Positions 16,499 through 26,062 of a stretch of 64,000 nt of DNA are shown piece by piece. Below the pieces are notes generated by a model. The model saw only the letters and a program-made list of their open reading frames with translations. It had not been told where the DNA came from and did not search any database. The DNA lies in contig NZ_FQWU01000001.1 in NCBI RefSeq assembly GCF_900129765.1, forward strand, positions 744,001-808,000, given 5' to 3'. The DNA is from Massilia sp. CF038 (GTDB lineage: Bacteria; Pseudomonadota; Gammaproteobacteria; Burkholderiales; Burkholderiaceae_D). The position numbers and the translations under genes are program-made. Within the stretch, counting starts at the first letter, position 1, and each line of letters begins with the position of its first letter.

Positions 16499-17929
16499 TT
16501 ACACGCCGCAATATGCGGTTTTTACGGTGGTGAAAAACTCGGCCGCATAGGTACCCTGTTCACGCGAACCATAGCTCGACCCTTTGCTGCCGCCAAACGG
16601 GACGTGGTAATCGACCCCCGCGGTCGGAACATTCACCATCACCATGCCGGCCTGGGCGTGGCGTTTGAAGTGGGTGGCGTACTTGAGGGAGGTCGTGACA
16701 ATGCCGCTCGACAGCCCGAACTCGCTGTCGTTGGCCAGGGCCAGGGCATGTTCATAGCTGTCGGCCGGGATCACGCTGGCAACCGGTCCGAAGATTTCTT
16801 CGCGGCTGATGCGCATGTCATTGCTGCAGTCGGTGAACAAGGCAGGCTGCAGGAAGAAGCCCTGGGTTGCGCCGGTGATGCGCTCGCCGCCGAAGGCCAG
16901 CCTGGCGCCTTCGTCGCGGCCGATGCGAATGTAGTCCATGTCCTGATCGAGCTGGCTCTGATCAACCACAGGGCCAATGTCGATGCCCGCGGCCAGGGCA
17001 TCGCCGATTTTAAGGGCAGCCAGCTTTTCAGTCATGGCGGCCACAAAGGCCGGGTAGATATTCTTTTCCACGATGATGCGGCTCGATGCCGTGCAGCGCT
17101 GGCCGGTGGAGAAGTACGAGCCTTGTACGGCGCAATTGACGGCGGTGGCCAGGTCGGCATCGTTCAGCACGACCAGCGGGTTCTTGCCGCCCATTTCGAT
17201 CTGCACCTTGGCCATGCGGCCGATGGCGGTTTGCGCCACCATGCGCCCGGTGCTGACCGAACCGGTAAAGCTGATCGCGTTCACGCGCCGGTCGTTCAGG
17301 AAGGCCTGGCCGACCACGCTGCCGCGGCCCATCACCAGGTTGAACACGCCGTTTGGCAAACCGGCGCGGCTGATGATCTCGGCCAGCGCCCAGGCGCTGC
17401 CCGGCACCAGTTCGGCCGGCTTGATCAGAACGCAGTTGCCATAGGCAAGCGCCGGCGCGATCTTCCAGGCAGGGATCGCGATCGGGAAATTCCACGGTGC
17501 GATGATGGCGACCACGCCGACCGGTTCACGCGTGATTTCCACATCCAGGTTGGGACGCACGGAGGGCAGCTTGTCGCCGCGCAGGCGCAGGCATTCCTGG
17601 GCGAAGAACTTGAAAATGGCGCCGGCACGGGCCACTTCACCGATGCCCTCGGGACGCGTTTTGCCTTCTTCGCGCGAGAGCAGGGTGCCCAGTTCTTCTT
17701 TGCGGGCGATGATTTCGGTGCCGATTTTGTCAAGCGCGTCGGCGCGCATCTGAATGTTCGACAGGGCCCAGCCTGGCGCGGCGGCAGCGGCGGCGGCAAT
17801 GGCCATCTCGGCCTGCTGTGCGTCAGCCTGCGCGTAGTGGTCGATGATGTCGGCCGTGTTCGATGGATTGATGTTGGCGGAGGAGGTCGCGCCGTCGACC
17901 CAGGCGCCGTTGATATAGTTCTGTTTCAT
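16499..17929 (-). CDS. Aldehyde dehydrogenase, 2-oxoglutarate semialdehyde type
   Basis: 476 residues from MKQNYINGAWVDG at 17929; ten extra residues from 17959 are not family-like. It is a cytoplasmic NAD(P)-dependent dehydrogenase with the binding motif APWNFPIAIPAWK, the motif FTGSVSTGRM, the general base in EMGGKNPLVV and catalytic Cys in STGQRCTASSR. The long uninterrupted Gly motif and the C-terminal VPFGGSKGSSYG match alpha-ketoglutaric semialdehyde dehydrogenases (2,5-dioxovalerate dehydrogenase), the last step of non-phosphorylative arabinose, xylose, glucarate and hydroxyproline pathways. The exact substrate within this subfamily is inferred. It is linked by pathway, not by position, to the arabinose operon at 46.7-55.5 kb. 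Confidence 0.8.
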   Translation of the reverse strand: MKQNYINGAWVDGATSSANINPSNTADIIDHYAQADAQQAEMAIAAAAAAAPGWALSNIQMRADALDKIGTEIIARKEELGTLLSREEGKTRPEGIGEVARAGAIFKFFAQECLRLRGDKLPSVRPNLDVEITREPVGVVAIIAPWNFPIAIPAWKIAPALAYGNCVLIKPAELVPGSAWALAEIISRAGLPNGVFNLVMGRGSVVGQAFLNDRRVNAISFTGSVSTGRMVAQTAIGRMAKVQIEMGGKNPLVVLNDADLATAVNCAVQGSYFSTGQRCTASSRIIVEKNIYPAFVAAMTEKLAALKIGDALAAGIDIGPVVDQSQLDQDMDYIRIGRDEGARLAFGGERITGATQGFFLQPALFTDCSNDMRISREEIFGPVASVIPADSYEHALALANDSEFGLSSGIVTTSLKYATHFKRHAQAGMVMVNVPTAGVDYHVPFGGSKGSSYGSREQGTYAAEFFTTVKTAYCGV

Positions 17930-18011
17930 GGCTCGCTTTGGTTTTTTATAACAAAACAAGAGCTTACCACTGACGAGGGTGGGGCGTCAGCGCCGAAACC
18001 GGCATACCCAC

Positions 18012-18111
18012 ACATCGTCCTCGCGAAGGCGGGGACCCATACCACGTTACCGAAGTTGTTCGATATGGTATGGGGCCGGCGCATGCGCCGGCACCTCCGC
18101 GAGGACGATGT
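18012..18111. repeat. Palindromic intergenic repeat, copy 3 (variant)
   Basis: It has the same outer arms as the other copies (ACATCGTCCTCGCG... and ...CGAGGACGATGT), but one inner arm is replaced by a nested palindrome, GCCGGCGCATGCGCCGGC. It lies two bases downstream of the pullulanase stop. Confidence 0.85.
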
Positions 18112-18113
18112 TG

Positions 18114-21100
18114 TTAGAGCGGCACGGGCAGGGTGCTGACAAAGACCACCGTCGTACGCGGCGGGATGCGGAAGGTGCCGCTTGCACGGTTGTAGGTCGC
18201 CGTCTTGGCCAGTGCGTCGCTGCTCGAATTGCGCTGCACCTTATGCACCGCAAAGATCTGATTGCGCAGCTCCGGGATGGTGATATCGCGCGCTTCCTTG
18301 TCCACATTGAAGAACACGGCCAGCTGCTTGTACTTGGCATGCTGGTAGCCGACACCGTCAATGGTCATGGCAATCACCCCCGCCACTTGCTGCGGCCCGG
18401 TATTGTGGAACTTGACCCGCTGGTTCACATCAGCAGCGCTGCGCAGGCGGAACAGCGAAGTGTCGCTGCGGATCTGCAGCAGATCGACGAAGTAGTCACG
18501 TGCGGCCACGATCGATGCGCTGTCCGGTTTGATCAGCGGATTGACGAGAATCGGCGACATCAACTCCCAGTTGCTGCCATTGACGCCCTGCATGGGCAAG
18601 CCGACGCCGAAGTTGTTCGACTGGTAGCTGTAATCGAGTTTGTTGAACCAGTCGCCGGCGTTGTAGCTGTCGCGGTCCATCGATTTGGAGCGCATGATTT
18701 CCTGCCCTGCGTGGAAGAACGGGATCCCCTGCGACAGCATATTGATCGCCGCGCCCAGATTCTGCACGCGCAGGCGGTCGGCGCGGCTGGTCCCCTGCGG
18801 CAGCTTGTAGGCGTTCAGATCGAACAGGGTCTGGTTGTCGTGCGCTTCAACATAGTTGATGGTCTCTTGCGGGCTGGCTGTAAAGCCGGCCTGCTGGCCA
18901 AAGTAGTCGATCTCCGAATTTTTGCGCAGATTGCCAAAGCGGTCGGTGAAGCGGTAGTCGCGCAAGGTGCCAGACAGGCCGACCTTGATCAAATCGCCAA
19001 GGCGCAGCAGATCGTCCTTGTTCTGGGTCGACTGGGCATTCGGATCCACATACGCGCCATTGATGAAGCCTTGCTGACGAATCAGGTCAGGACCGCTGTC
19101 GCAGCAGCCGCCGCCACGCACGGCATCGCGCAGGCGGTCGTTGAAGGAGCCGATTCCGGTGCCGAACATATTGGCCTGGCGTGCCTGCACAAAGCGCGCG
19201 TCATTGCCCACCACGCCGAAATTCCAGGCTTCGCCATACAGATAGATGTCGCGGCCTGCAGCCTGGCTCACATCGGCCTTCAGGCGGGTGATGACCGAGA
19301 GCGGCGCCATGCCCATGATGTCGAAGCGGAAGCTGTCGACCTGGTAGTCCCTGGCCCAGGTGGCGACCGAGTCAATCATCAGCTTGGCCATCATGGCGTT
19401 TTCGGCAGCGGTATCAGCGCAGCAGCTGTCGTTGGTGATGCCGCCACTACCGTTAAGACGGTAGTAATAAGTGGGCACGATCTTGTCGAGCACCGACAGC
19501 GGGCCTTGTTGCGAGCCGCTGGTGTGGTTGTAGACCACGTCCATCACCACGCGCAAGCCTTGTTCATGGAGCGACTTGACCATCGAGCGGAATTCGCGCA
19601 CGCGCACTGCGCCGTCATTGGCATCGGTGGCAAAGCTGCCGTCCGGCGCGGTGTAGTGGACCGGATCGTAGCCCCAGTTAAAGCAATCCGTGTCGGCCGC
19701 GGCAGCCACGGCCGCCTGCTGATCGGCCCAGTTGCCAGCGACGTTGGGAATGACCGGGGTGGTGCAGCCTGTTTCATTGACGCTGGCGATATCGAAGCTG
19801 GGCAGCAGATGAATATGGCTCAGGCCTGCCTTTTGCAGCATGCGCAGGTGGCGCATGCCGTTCGATTCCAGATCCGTAAACGCCATGAATTTACCGCGAT
19901 GCCCGGCTGGCACCGTCATGTCGCTGGCACTGAAGTCGCGCACCTGCAGTTCATACAGCGAGATGTCGGTCGGGTGATCGAGCTTAGGAATGGCGTGGCC
20001 GTCCCAGCCCGATGGCTTGAGTGCGGCGCTGTCGAGATTGGCCACAAAGCTGCGCTTGCCGTTGGCATTGAGGCTAAGCGAATACGGATCGGTGACGACA
20101 TTGCTGACGATCGCGTTGCCGGCCCAGCGTGACAGCACGTTCACGCTGTAGGTGTAGTAAGCGCTGTTGGTCCAGGCGGCGTTTGGCGCCGTGTACGACC
20201 ACACCCCGCTGGCATTGTCGCGCGTCATTGGCACCGTGCTGGCAATGGCGCTGTCGGCGCTGGCGTACACATTCAGGCCGACCGATTTTGCCGTTGGCGC
20301 CCAGACCCGGAAGGTTGGCACGCCTGCACGGTCAAAGCTCAGGCCCAGTCTGGCCGACGCTGCGGCTGCGGCAAACAGCGAGTCCAGCATGCCTGCTGCT
20401 TGCAGCGAGGTCACTTGCACCAGGTTGCCCGCACCATCGAATTGCGCGATGGCGAACTGGTTGCTCGCCTTTGCCGGCAGCGCTGCTGCGCTCTGCGCCG
20501 ACATCGTCAGCGCGACGTGGCTGGCCAGGTGCGGGAAACGGGCCTTCAGGTCCGCCGGCAGAGCGCCGCTGACGGTCAAGTCAATGCTGCCGTCGGCACC
20601 GGTGACACCTTGCGGCGCCGAGCCAAGGCCACCGTTGGCAGCGTAATACAGCTTGTAGCTACTGCCCGCCGCCGGTGCGCCCGGCCACACGACGGTGCTG
20701 GCCGAGAGCCAGTGCGCCTTGGCTTCGCCCAGGTTGCCGAAGGTGACAGGAGGCGGTGCGCTGTAGAGCGTGCAGTCGCCTTCCAGCATCCAGATTTCCT
20801 GTCCCTGGGTGGCGATGTTCGCGGCGAAATCGGTGCCCTGGTCGCTGCTGCAGTTCTTGTTGCCGTCGCCGTCGGTGACCAGGAACCAGATGCTGCCCTT
20901 GCTGGTATCGACTGGAATGTCGACGTAGCCGCCAAAGCTGTCGCTGCTGGTCAGCATGAAGCGCCCGGTGATCCAGGCCGGGCTCGGGTTGACCGGGCCC
21001 CACCAGGAGTACACGCCCCAATTGGCTTCGTCGTGCTGGGCACGGCGGAAGTGCATGCGCACGGTGGCGGGGGCGAGCGCGGCAGATTGGATGGCGGTCG

Positions 21101-21221
21101 CGGCTAGTACTTTGGACTGGGGTGCCTGGCTCGTGTCGCCGCCGCCACAGCCTGATAGCAGGACGGTAGTGGCGAGCGCAGTCAGCCATAGACGTGAAGT
21201 AATACTACGCATGGAACGCAT
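18114..21221 (-). CDS. Pullulanase-type alpha-1,6-glucosidase, lipoprotein
   Basis: 1035 residues with a lipoprotein signal (LLSGC, about residue 25), so it is anchored to the outer membrane or secreted. Domains in order: an N-terminal CBM41 (MHFRRAQHDEANWGVYSWWG), an all-beta linker, CBM48 (FDRAGVPTFRVWAPTAKSVGL), then the GH13 barrel with VVMDVVYNHT, the nucleophile in FRFDIMGMAP, the acid in YLYGEAWNF and NYVEAHDNQ, and a C-terminal beta domain. It debranches glycogen or starch at 1,6 links. GAGGAGA six bases before the ATG at 21221 supports this start. A palindromic repeat follows the stop. Confidence 0.95.
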   Translation of the reverse strand: MRSMRSITSRLWLTALATTVLLSGCGGGDTSQAPQSKVLAATAIQSAALAPATVRMHFRRAQHDEANWGVYSWWGPVNPSPAWITGRFMLTSSDSFGGYVDIPVDTSKGSIWFLVTDGDGNKNCSSDQGTDFAANIATQGQEIWMLEGDCTLYSAPPPVTFGNLGEAKAHWLSASTVVWPGAPAAGSSYKLYYAANGGLGSAPQGVTGADGSIDLTVSGALPADLKARFPHLASHVALTMSAQSAAALPAKASNQFAIAQFDGAGNLVQVTSLQAAGMLDSLFAAAAASARLGLSFDRAGVPTFRVWAPTAKSVGLNVYASADSAIASTVPMTRDNASGVWSYTAPNAAWTNSAYYTYSVNVLSRWAGNAIVSNVVTDPYSLSLNANGKRSFVANLDSAALKPSGWDGHAIPKLDHPTDISLYELQVRDFSASDMTVPAGHRGKFMAFTDLESNGMRHLRMLQKAGLSHIHLLPSFDIASVNETGCTTPVIPNVAGNWADQQAAVAAAADTDCFNWGYDPVHYTAPDGSFATDANDGAVRVREFRSMVKSLHEQGLRVVMDVVYNHTSGSQQGPLSVLDKIVPTYYYRLNGSGGITNDSCCADTAAENAMMAKLMIDSVATWARDYQVDSFRFDIMGMAPLSVITRLKADVSQAAGRDIYLYGEAWNFGVVGNDARFVQARQANMFGTGIGSFNDRLRDAVRGGGCCDSGPDLIRQQGFINGAYVDPNAQSTQNKDDLLRLGDLIKVGLSGTLRDYRFTDRFGNLRKNSEIDYFGQQAGFTASPQETINYVEAHDNQTLFDLNAYKLPQGTSRADRLRVQNLGAAINMLSQGIPFFHAGQEIMRSKSMDRDSYNAGDWFNKLDYSYQSNNFGVGLPMQGVNGSNWELMSPILVNPLIKPDSASIVAARDYFVDLLQIRSDTSLFRLRSAADVNQRVKFHNTGPQQVAGVIAMTIDGVGYQHAKYKQLAVFFNVDKEARDITIPELRNQIFAVHKVQRNSSSDALAKTATYNRASGTFRIPPRTTVVFVSTLPVPL

Positions 21222-21426
21222 ATGTGTCTCCTCGGAGATTGATGTGGCGAGCGGCGACCTGTCCTTAATAGATCGTTTTTGTGACGCCGCTGGCAGGAAG
21301 GGAAAACCCTGCTTGTAATATTACTACACATCGTTTTGCGCTTAACACGCTGTTGTAAAAATAAGTTTGCCTTATTGCAATGGCTGCGATATTCTTCGTC
21401 GGACTTAGTTTAAAGAATGGAATAAC

Positions 21427-21996
21427 ATGAATGCTTCAGATATTCGCTCTTGCGATTCACTGCTTGATTATCTGGATCGTGGCGGGCGACCCAAATACCT
21501 GCTGTTCTGGGGGCACAGTGCGGCCAATGAGAAGATCGTGACGAAGGCTTGCTTCAGCCAATGGTTTGGCGCACCGTTTGACGTCGACGGCGTAAGCTAC
21601 CGAACCGCCGAACACTTTATGATGGCTGAAAAGGCGCGCCTGTTCGGCGACGCTGCCGCGCTGGCGCAGGTCCTTGCGGCCAGAAGCCCGGCCCAGGCAA
21701 AGGCGGCCGGCCGCGGTGTACTTCGGTTTGACGAAACACTGTGGCAGGAAAAGCGCTGGGAAATCGTTGTGCGCGCCAATGTGGCGAAATTTGCGCAACA
21801 CCAAGCGTTGGCTGCATTTCTGTTGCAGACCAAAGACCGCATCCTGGTCGAAGCCAGTCCTGTCGACAAGATCTGGGGGATCGGTCTGGCCGCGGACGAC
21901 CCGCATGCGGAGCATCCGCGCCGCTGGAAAGGCTTGAACCTGCTCGGCTTTGCCTTGATGGAGGCGCGGACACGCTTGCAAGCCGCTGGCGCCTGA
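21427..21996 (+). CDS. NADAR-family N-glycosidase-like protein (YbiA type)
   Basis: A 189-residue soluble protein of the NADAR/DUF1768 family. Visible motifs: LLFWGHSAANE, FSQWFGAPFDVDGVSYRTAEHFMMAEKARLFGD, and the C-terminal WGIGLAADDPHAEHPRRWKGLNLLG. Characterised relatives hydrolyse N-glycosidic bonds in riboflavin-pathway intermediates; other NADAR proteins accompany ADP-ribose systems. The Trp-Gly-Ile-Gly loop and EH pair are intact. It is transcribed away from the pullulanase and stands alone; about 200 bases upstream show no clear promoter. Confidence 0.9.
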   Translation: MNASDIRSCDSLLDYLDRGGRPKYLLFWGHSAANEKIVTKACFSQWFGAPFDVDGVSYRTAEHFMMAEKARLFGDAAALAQVLAARSPAQAKAAGRGVLRFDETLWQEKRWEIVVRANVAKFAQHQALAAFLLQTKDRILVEASPVDKIWGIGLAADDPHAEHPRRWKGLNLLGFALMEARTRLQAAGA

Positions 21997-22106
21997 CTAC
22001 CCACCACAGTCAGGCCTGCTGCGCGCGCAGATGCAGGCGGGTGAGTGTGGCGGCCAATTCGCGCGGCGTGTACACCAGGCCGCCGAGGGGAATGGTCAGG
22101 CTGGCT

Positions 22107-22829
22107 CTATTTCTTTAGCAGGGGGCGCAGCGCAATGCTCACCCCTTCGGCAATCTCTTTGTCGTTGGCGAACAGGTCGTCGCGCACTTCCTGCTTGCCG
22201 TCCCACATATCACCGCGATGCGGCAAGGTGACGCCGCCAAAGGTCTTGAATGCCAGCTCGCCTTCACCCGACATCGCGATGAACTCGACAGAGATGGCGG
22301 TGGTGATGCCGTCGTAGCGCACGGTGTCGTTGAACAGATTTTTTGCCTTGGGCATTTTGCGCTGACCATCCCATTGCGCTGTGGTGCCGAGCAGGCGCGC
22401 ATCACGCAACACCAGGGCCGGCTTGATCACGAGCGCGGCGCCTGTCGCAGCGGCGATGCGCTGGGCAAGTGCGCTCATGGCGCGGAAATAGGCTTCCGTG
22501 CGCAAGTCGCCGGTGAGCGGGTCATACAAACCGCCGGCAGCCTGCGCCTCTTGTTGCCACAACAGGTCGTAGTTGGCCGCATCCAGTCCCTTGACCCGAT
22601 ATCCTGCTGCCACCAGCTGCGCCTGCAGCTGGCCTATCACAAACCCATTGGCCGCGTCGTATTGGCTGCCACCTGATTGGGCCGGCAGCAAAATGATCAA
22701 GGCTGCCGCAGCCGGCGCGCTGAACGCTGGTGCCACGTATTCGTCTGCCTGCATGGGCATGGGCACGGGCGCGGCATAGGCAGGTACATGCATCAGCAGC
22801 GCGAGTGCGCACAATGGGAACAGCCTCAT
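22107..22829 (-). CDS. Secreted protein of unknown function
   Basis: 240 residues from MRLFPLCALALL at 22829, where a signal peptide ends near AYAAP. The longer frame to 23033 is a shadow of the next gene's tail. The mature part contains LIILLPAQSGGSQYDAANGFVIGQLQAQLVAAGYRV, a short alpha/beta segment, and TAISVEFIAMSGEGELAFKTFGG. It is not recognised. It lies 61 bases downstream of the propeller-GGDEF gene and is probably on the same transcript. Confidence 0.7.
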   Translation of the reverse strand: MRLFPLCALALLMHVPAYAAPVPMPMQADEYVAPAFSAPAAAALIILLPAQSGGSQYDAANGFVIGQLQAQLVAAGYRVKGLDAANYDLLWQQEAQAAGGLYDPLTGDLRTEAYFRAMSALAQRIAAATGAALVIKPALVLRDARLLGTTAQWDGQRKMPKAKNLFNDTVRYDGITTAISVEFIAMSGEGELAFKTFGGVTLPHRGDMWDGKQEVRDDLFANDKEIAEGVSIALRPLLKK

Positions 22830-22890
22830 GGAATGCTTTCGATCTTGATTGGGTGAACGATTATGGCAGCAGCATTGAATGCAGAGCAAG

Positions 22891-25800
22891 CTACTGCCAG
22901 CGCAGGGGCGTCCCGTCGGGCAGCGAACTGACCACTTGCACCCGGCCTTCCGCCACCACGGCGCCCAGTTCCGTGCCCATGCGTGCGCCGGGATCGCTGG
23001 CGTGCTCGCCCATGACCAGTCCCACCCACGCATCGCGCCCTGACAGTTTGGCCGCGTACAGGCACTGGTCCGCCATTTTGATCACGTCTTCCCACGGGTG
23101 CGCATCGGGCGCGCTTTCGATGACGGGGAAGGCGGCAAAGCCGATCGAGCAGGTTTTTTGCAGCGTCGCGCCGTTGCCCACATCGACCCGCAGCTCGCGG
23201 ATGGCCTTGCGCAGATTATTGGCCAGCAGTTCGGCGTAGGCGCGGTCGGAATTACGCGCCACGATCAGGAATTCTTCACCACCCCAGCGCACCACGAAGT
23301 CGGCATCGCGGCACGCCTTACGCAGCGCGTTGCTGCAGTGCTGAAGCAGCAAGTCGCCAGCGGCATGGCCGTAAGTGTCGTTGACCAGCTTGAAGTGGTC
23401 GATGTCGATCATGAAGAACAGCAGCGACTTGTTGATGCCGGCACGCTCGCGATCGTGCGCGCGGTACTGGCGGCTCACGCGCGCCAGTTCGTCGGGCATC
23501 GACAAGCCCAGGAAGCGCCGGTTTTTCAAGCCGGTGAGCGGATCAACCATGCTTGCTTCCTGCAGCGCCGCGTTGGCATGCTCGAGTGCTTCGGTACGCG
23601 CATGCACCAGTGCTTCGAGCTCGGTGTTGCGGCGATGCAGATACCCCAGACGCCAGCGCACAAACAACAGCACCAGGCTCGCAACGAGCACCGCCATCAA
23701 GGCCAGCGCCCATCCCGTGCGCCACCAGGGCGCTGCGATGCGCACTGCGCGTGCGGCAGCCGGCCCCCACTGGCCGCCCCCGGCTGAGGCGCGTACTTCA
23801 AAGCGATAATTGCCCGGCGGTAGCCCTGTGTAACGCGCTTCGTGGATTTCAGTGTCGCGCCAATTGTCTTCGAAGCCGACCAGGCGCACCTGGGTGCGCA
23901 CGCGCGCTTCATTGATGAAACTGAGCGTGGCGAAATGGAAGGTGAGGGCACGCGCTTGCCAGTCGACCTCGGGGGCGGGGCCGGCCAGGGTTGTGCCGGC
24001 GCCGTCTTGCAGGCGCAGCACGCGGGCGACGGGCAGGGGCGGCGGCGGTGGCTCTGCCGCCGCCTGGAAGTGCGCCAGACCGCTGGCCATGCCGAACCAC
24101 ACATCGCCGTTGGGCTCGGCAAAGAAGGCATTGGCAGAGGCGTCATCGCTGGGCAAACCTTCGCCCCGGCCGAATTGATCGAGCTGGCCGTTTTTCCAGC
24201 GCTTGGCGCCTTGCGCGGTGCCCAGCCAAAGTGCGTTGTTGCTGTCAAAGCCGAGCGAATAAATATTGTCGGCCACCAGATCGGCCGGCTGGTCGACGTG
24301 GCTGACTTTGCCCAGACCGGCAGGTCCGGGCTTGAAGTGGCTCAGGCCGTGCAAATTCCAGTAGCCGATCCACATTTCCCCGCTGCTGTCGAATGCCATG
24401 GCTTCCACGTGATTTTCGCGCAGACCGTCGCCAGTGCCATAGCGGCGCCAGCGGACCCCGTCAAAGCTGGCCAGACCGCCCATCGCCGACATCCACAACA
24501 CCCCGTCGGGGGCGCGCACGGCCAGGTTGATTTGCTCCTTTGCATCGCCGCCAGGCAGGGCGACTGCGCTGGTGACATAGCGTGTACCCTCGGCCTTGAC
24601 CTGATGCACGCCATGCGACTGGGTGGCCAGATACAGCGCACCATCGGGGCCAAATGCCATTGAATTGACGGTGCTCGGTCCATCGAGTCCATCCAGGGGA
24701 AGCGAGCGGAAACTGCTGGTACCGGCGGCACGCAACAGCAGGGTGTTGCCTGCTGCCTTGGCATTGTTGCCAGTGACCCAGAAGTTGCCGGCTTTGTCCT
24801 GGGCGAAGGCGTACAAGGTGCGCTCTTCGGTGCCGGGCCAGACTTCCCATTGTTTTTCACCCAAATAGGCCAGGCCGCGATTGGTGCCGGCCCACAGCAA
24901 GCCATCGCTTGTGCGGGTCACGTTCCAGACGGTATCGGACGGCAGTTTCTGGCGCCGGGTATGGGACGTCCATGCCTGCCGGCCTTGCAGGCGGTGCACG
25001 CCTTCCGAGGCAATCCACAGATTGCCTTCACGGTCGATCAGCATGAGATTCACGAATTGACCGGGCAAGCCGTGTTGCTCGTCAATGATGCGCACGCCCT
25101 GATCGTCAAAGCGCGCCAAGCCCAGATTGCTGGGGGCCCAGATACCGCCTTGTGCATCGGCCAGCAACTGGCCCGTGGTGACGGCAGCGCCTGGCAGGCG
25201 CGCGCTCAGATCGAGTTCGGCACCGTCAAACGCTGCCAGCCGCAGCAGCACGCGGCGGCCACGGATCCAGATGCGCCCTTGGCTGTCCTTCAGCACACTG
25301 TGGATCGATTCGTTGCGATAGCCGCCGGGCAGGGCGCGTACCTGCCACGGACCGCTGCCCTGACGCTGGTACAGCTTGCCTTGCGCCGCCACCAGTGCAT
25401 AGTTGCCGTCCGTGCCAATCCAGACGGCGCCGATCTCCCCGCGCGGCAAGCCGGGTACCAGGGCCAGGCGCGCTGCCGTGCCTTCATACACGCCATCGGC
25501 GGTGCCGATCAGCAAGTGGCCGGTAGCACTCGCGGCCATGGCGTCGATGCGCGCATCCGGCAGCAGCGGACCGGTCAATCCCGGATCGGGCGCCAGGCCC
25601 GACCAGGCCAGGGCCCCTTTGCCGCTGATAATCCACAAGCGTCCGCCCGGCTCACGGTACATGGCCACCACGCTGTCGCTCAGCAAGCCGTGGCTGATGC
25701 CAAAGCGCTGGAATCGGTTACCGTCGTAGCGGAACAGGCCATCTTCGGTGGCGACGAACAGGAAGCCGTCGCGATCCTGGGCCAGGCCGGTCACGGCTTG

Positions 25801-25938
25801 ATTGCGCAAGCCTTGCTCGGGGCCATAACTGCGGAAGCTGTAGGCACCCGGCGCCTCAGCGGCCAGGGCGGCGTTGTGCCCGCCCAGATGCAAGGCAAGG
25901 CCGACCAGGACGGCTCGCAGGTACGAAGTCAGGCGCAA
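22891..25938 (-). CDS. Propeller sensor diguanylate cyclase
   Basis: About 1015 residues. After a signal peptide comes a long periplasmic two-component-regulator-type beta propeller with repeats such as LAQDRDGFLFVATEDGLFRYDG and MLIDREGNLWIASEGVHRL. A Y_Y_Y domain follows (around LPPGNYRFEVRASAGGGQWG), then one membrane helix (GWALALMAVLVASLVLLFV), a coiled coil (NTELEALVHARTEALEHA) and a GGDEF domain with RWGGEEF. RDAD five residues earlier is a standard inhibitory site (RxxD). It makes c-di-GMP in response to an unknown external ligand. An ATG at 25992 exists, but a TTG at 25936-25938 with AAAGGGGG before it opens the signal peptide and is preferred. Confidence 0.88.
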   Translation of the reverse strand: MRLTSYLRAVLVGLALHLGGHNAALAAEAPGAYSFRSYGPEQGLRNQAVTGLAQDRDGFLFVATEDGLFRYDGNRFQRFGISHGLLSDSVVAMYREPGGRLWIISGKGALAWSGLAPDPGLTGPLLPDARIDAMAASATGHLLIGTADGVYEGTAARLALVPGLPRGEIGAVWIGTDGNYALVAAQGKLYQRQGSGPWQVRALPGGYRNESIHSVLKDSQGRIWIRGRRVLLRLAAFDGAELDLSARLPGAAVTTGQLLADAQGGIWAPSNLGLARFDDQGVRIIDEQHGLPGQFVNLMLIDREGNLWIASEGVHRLQGRQAWTSHTRRQKLPSDTVWNVTRTSDGLLWAGTNRGLAYLGEKQWEVWPGTEERTLYAFAQDKAGNFWVTGNNAKAAGNTLLLRAAGTSSFRSLPLDGLDGPSTVNSMAFGPDGALYLATQSHGVHQVKAEGTRYVTSAVALPGGDAKEQINLAVRAPDGVLWMSAMGGLASFDGVRWRRYGTGDGLRENHVEAMAFDSSGEMWIGYWNLHGLSHFKPGPAGLGKVSHVDQPADLVADNIYSLGFDSNNALWLGTAQGAKRWKNGQLDQFGRGEGLPSDDASANAFFAEPNGDVWFGMASGLAHFQAAAEPPPPPLPVARVLRLQDGAGTTLAGPAPEVDWQARALTFHFATLSFINEARVRTQVRLVGFEDNWRDTEIHEARYTGLPPGNYRFEVRASAGGGQWGPAAARAVRIAAPWWRTGWALALMAVLVASLVLLFVRWRLGYLHRRNTELEALVHARTEALEHANAALQEASMVDPLTGLKNRRFLGLSMPDELARVSRQYRAHDRERAGINKSLLFFMIDIDHFKLVNDTYGHAAGDLLLQHCSNALRKACRDADFVVRWGGEEFLIVARNSDRAYAELLANNLRKAIRELRVDVGNGATLQKTCSIGFAAFPVIESAPDAHPWEDVIKMADQCLYAAKLSGRDAWVGLVMGEHASDPGARMGTELGAVVAEGRVQVVSSLPDGTPLRWQ

Positions 25939-26062
25939 TGTGATGGTGGCCCCCTTTGGGAAACAGCATTCCGATGCATTGCATGCACGCAATACCGAGT
26001 ATCCGGTGCACCCGCGCCCGCGTCAACGAAAACCGCGTCCCGGCGACGCTACTGCAACACCG

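Noticed and set aside
17979-20132. 717-codon open frame opposite the pullulanase gene
   Set aside because: Shadow of GH13 coding sequence; its start lies within a palindromic repeat (typical SSRRRGP artefact of that repeat).
22010-22106. Leftward fragment encoding GGLVYTPRELAATLTRLHLRAQQA then stop
   Set aside because: It looks coding-like but is only about 34 codons with no start codon and no recognisable family; may be a gene remnant or chance in GC-rich DNA.
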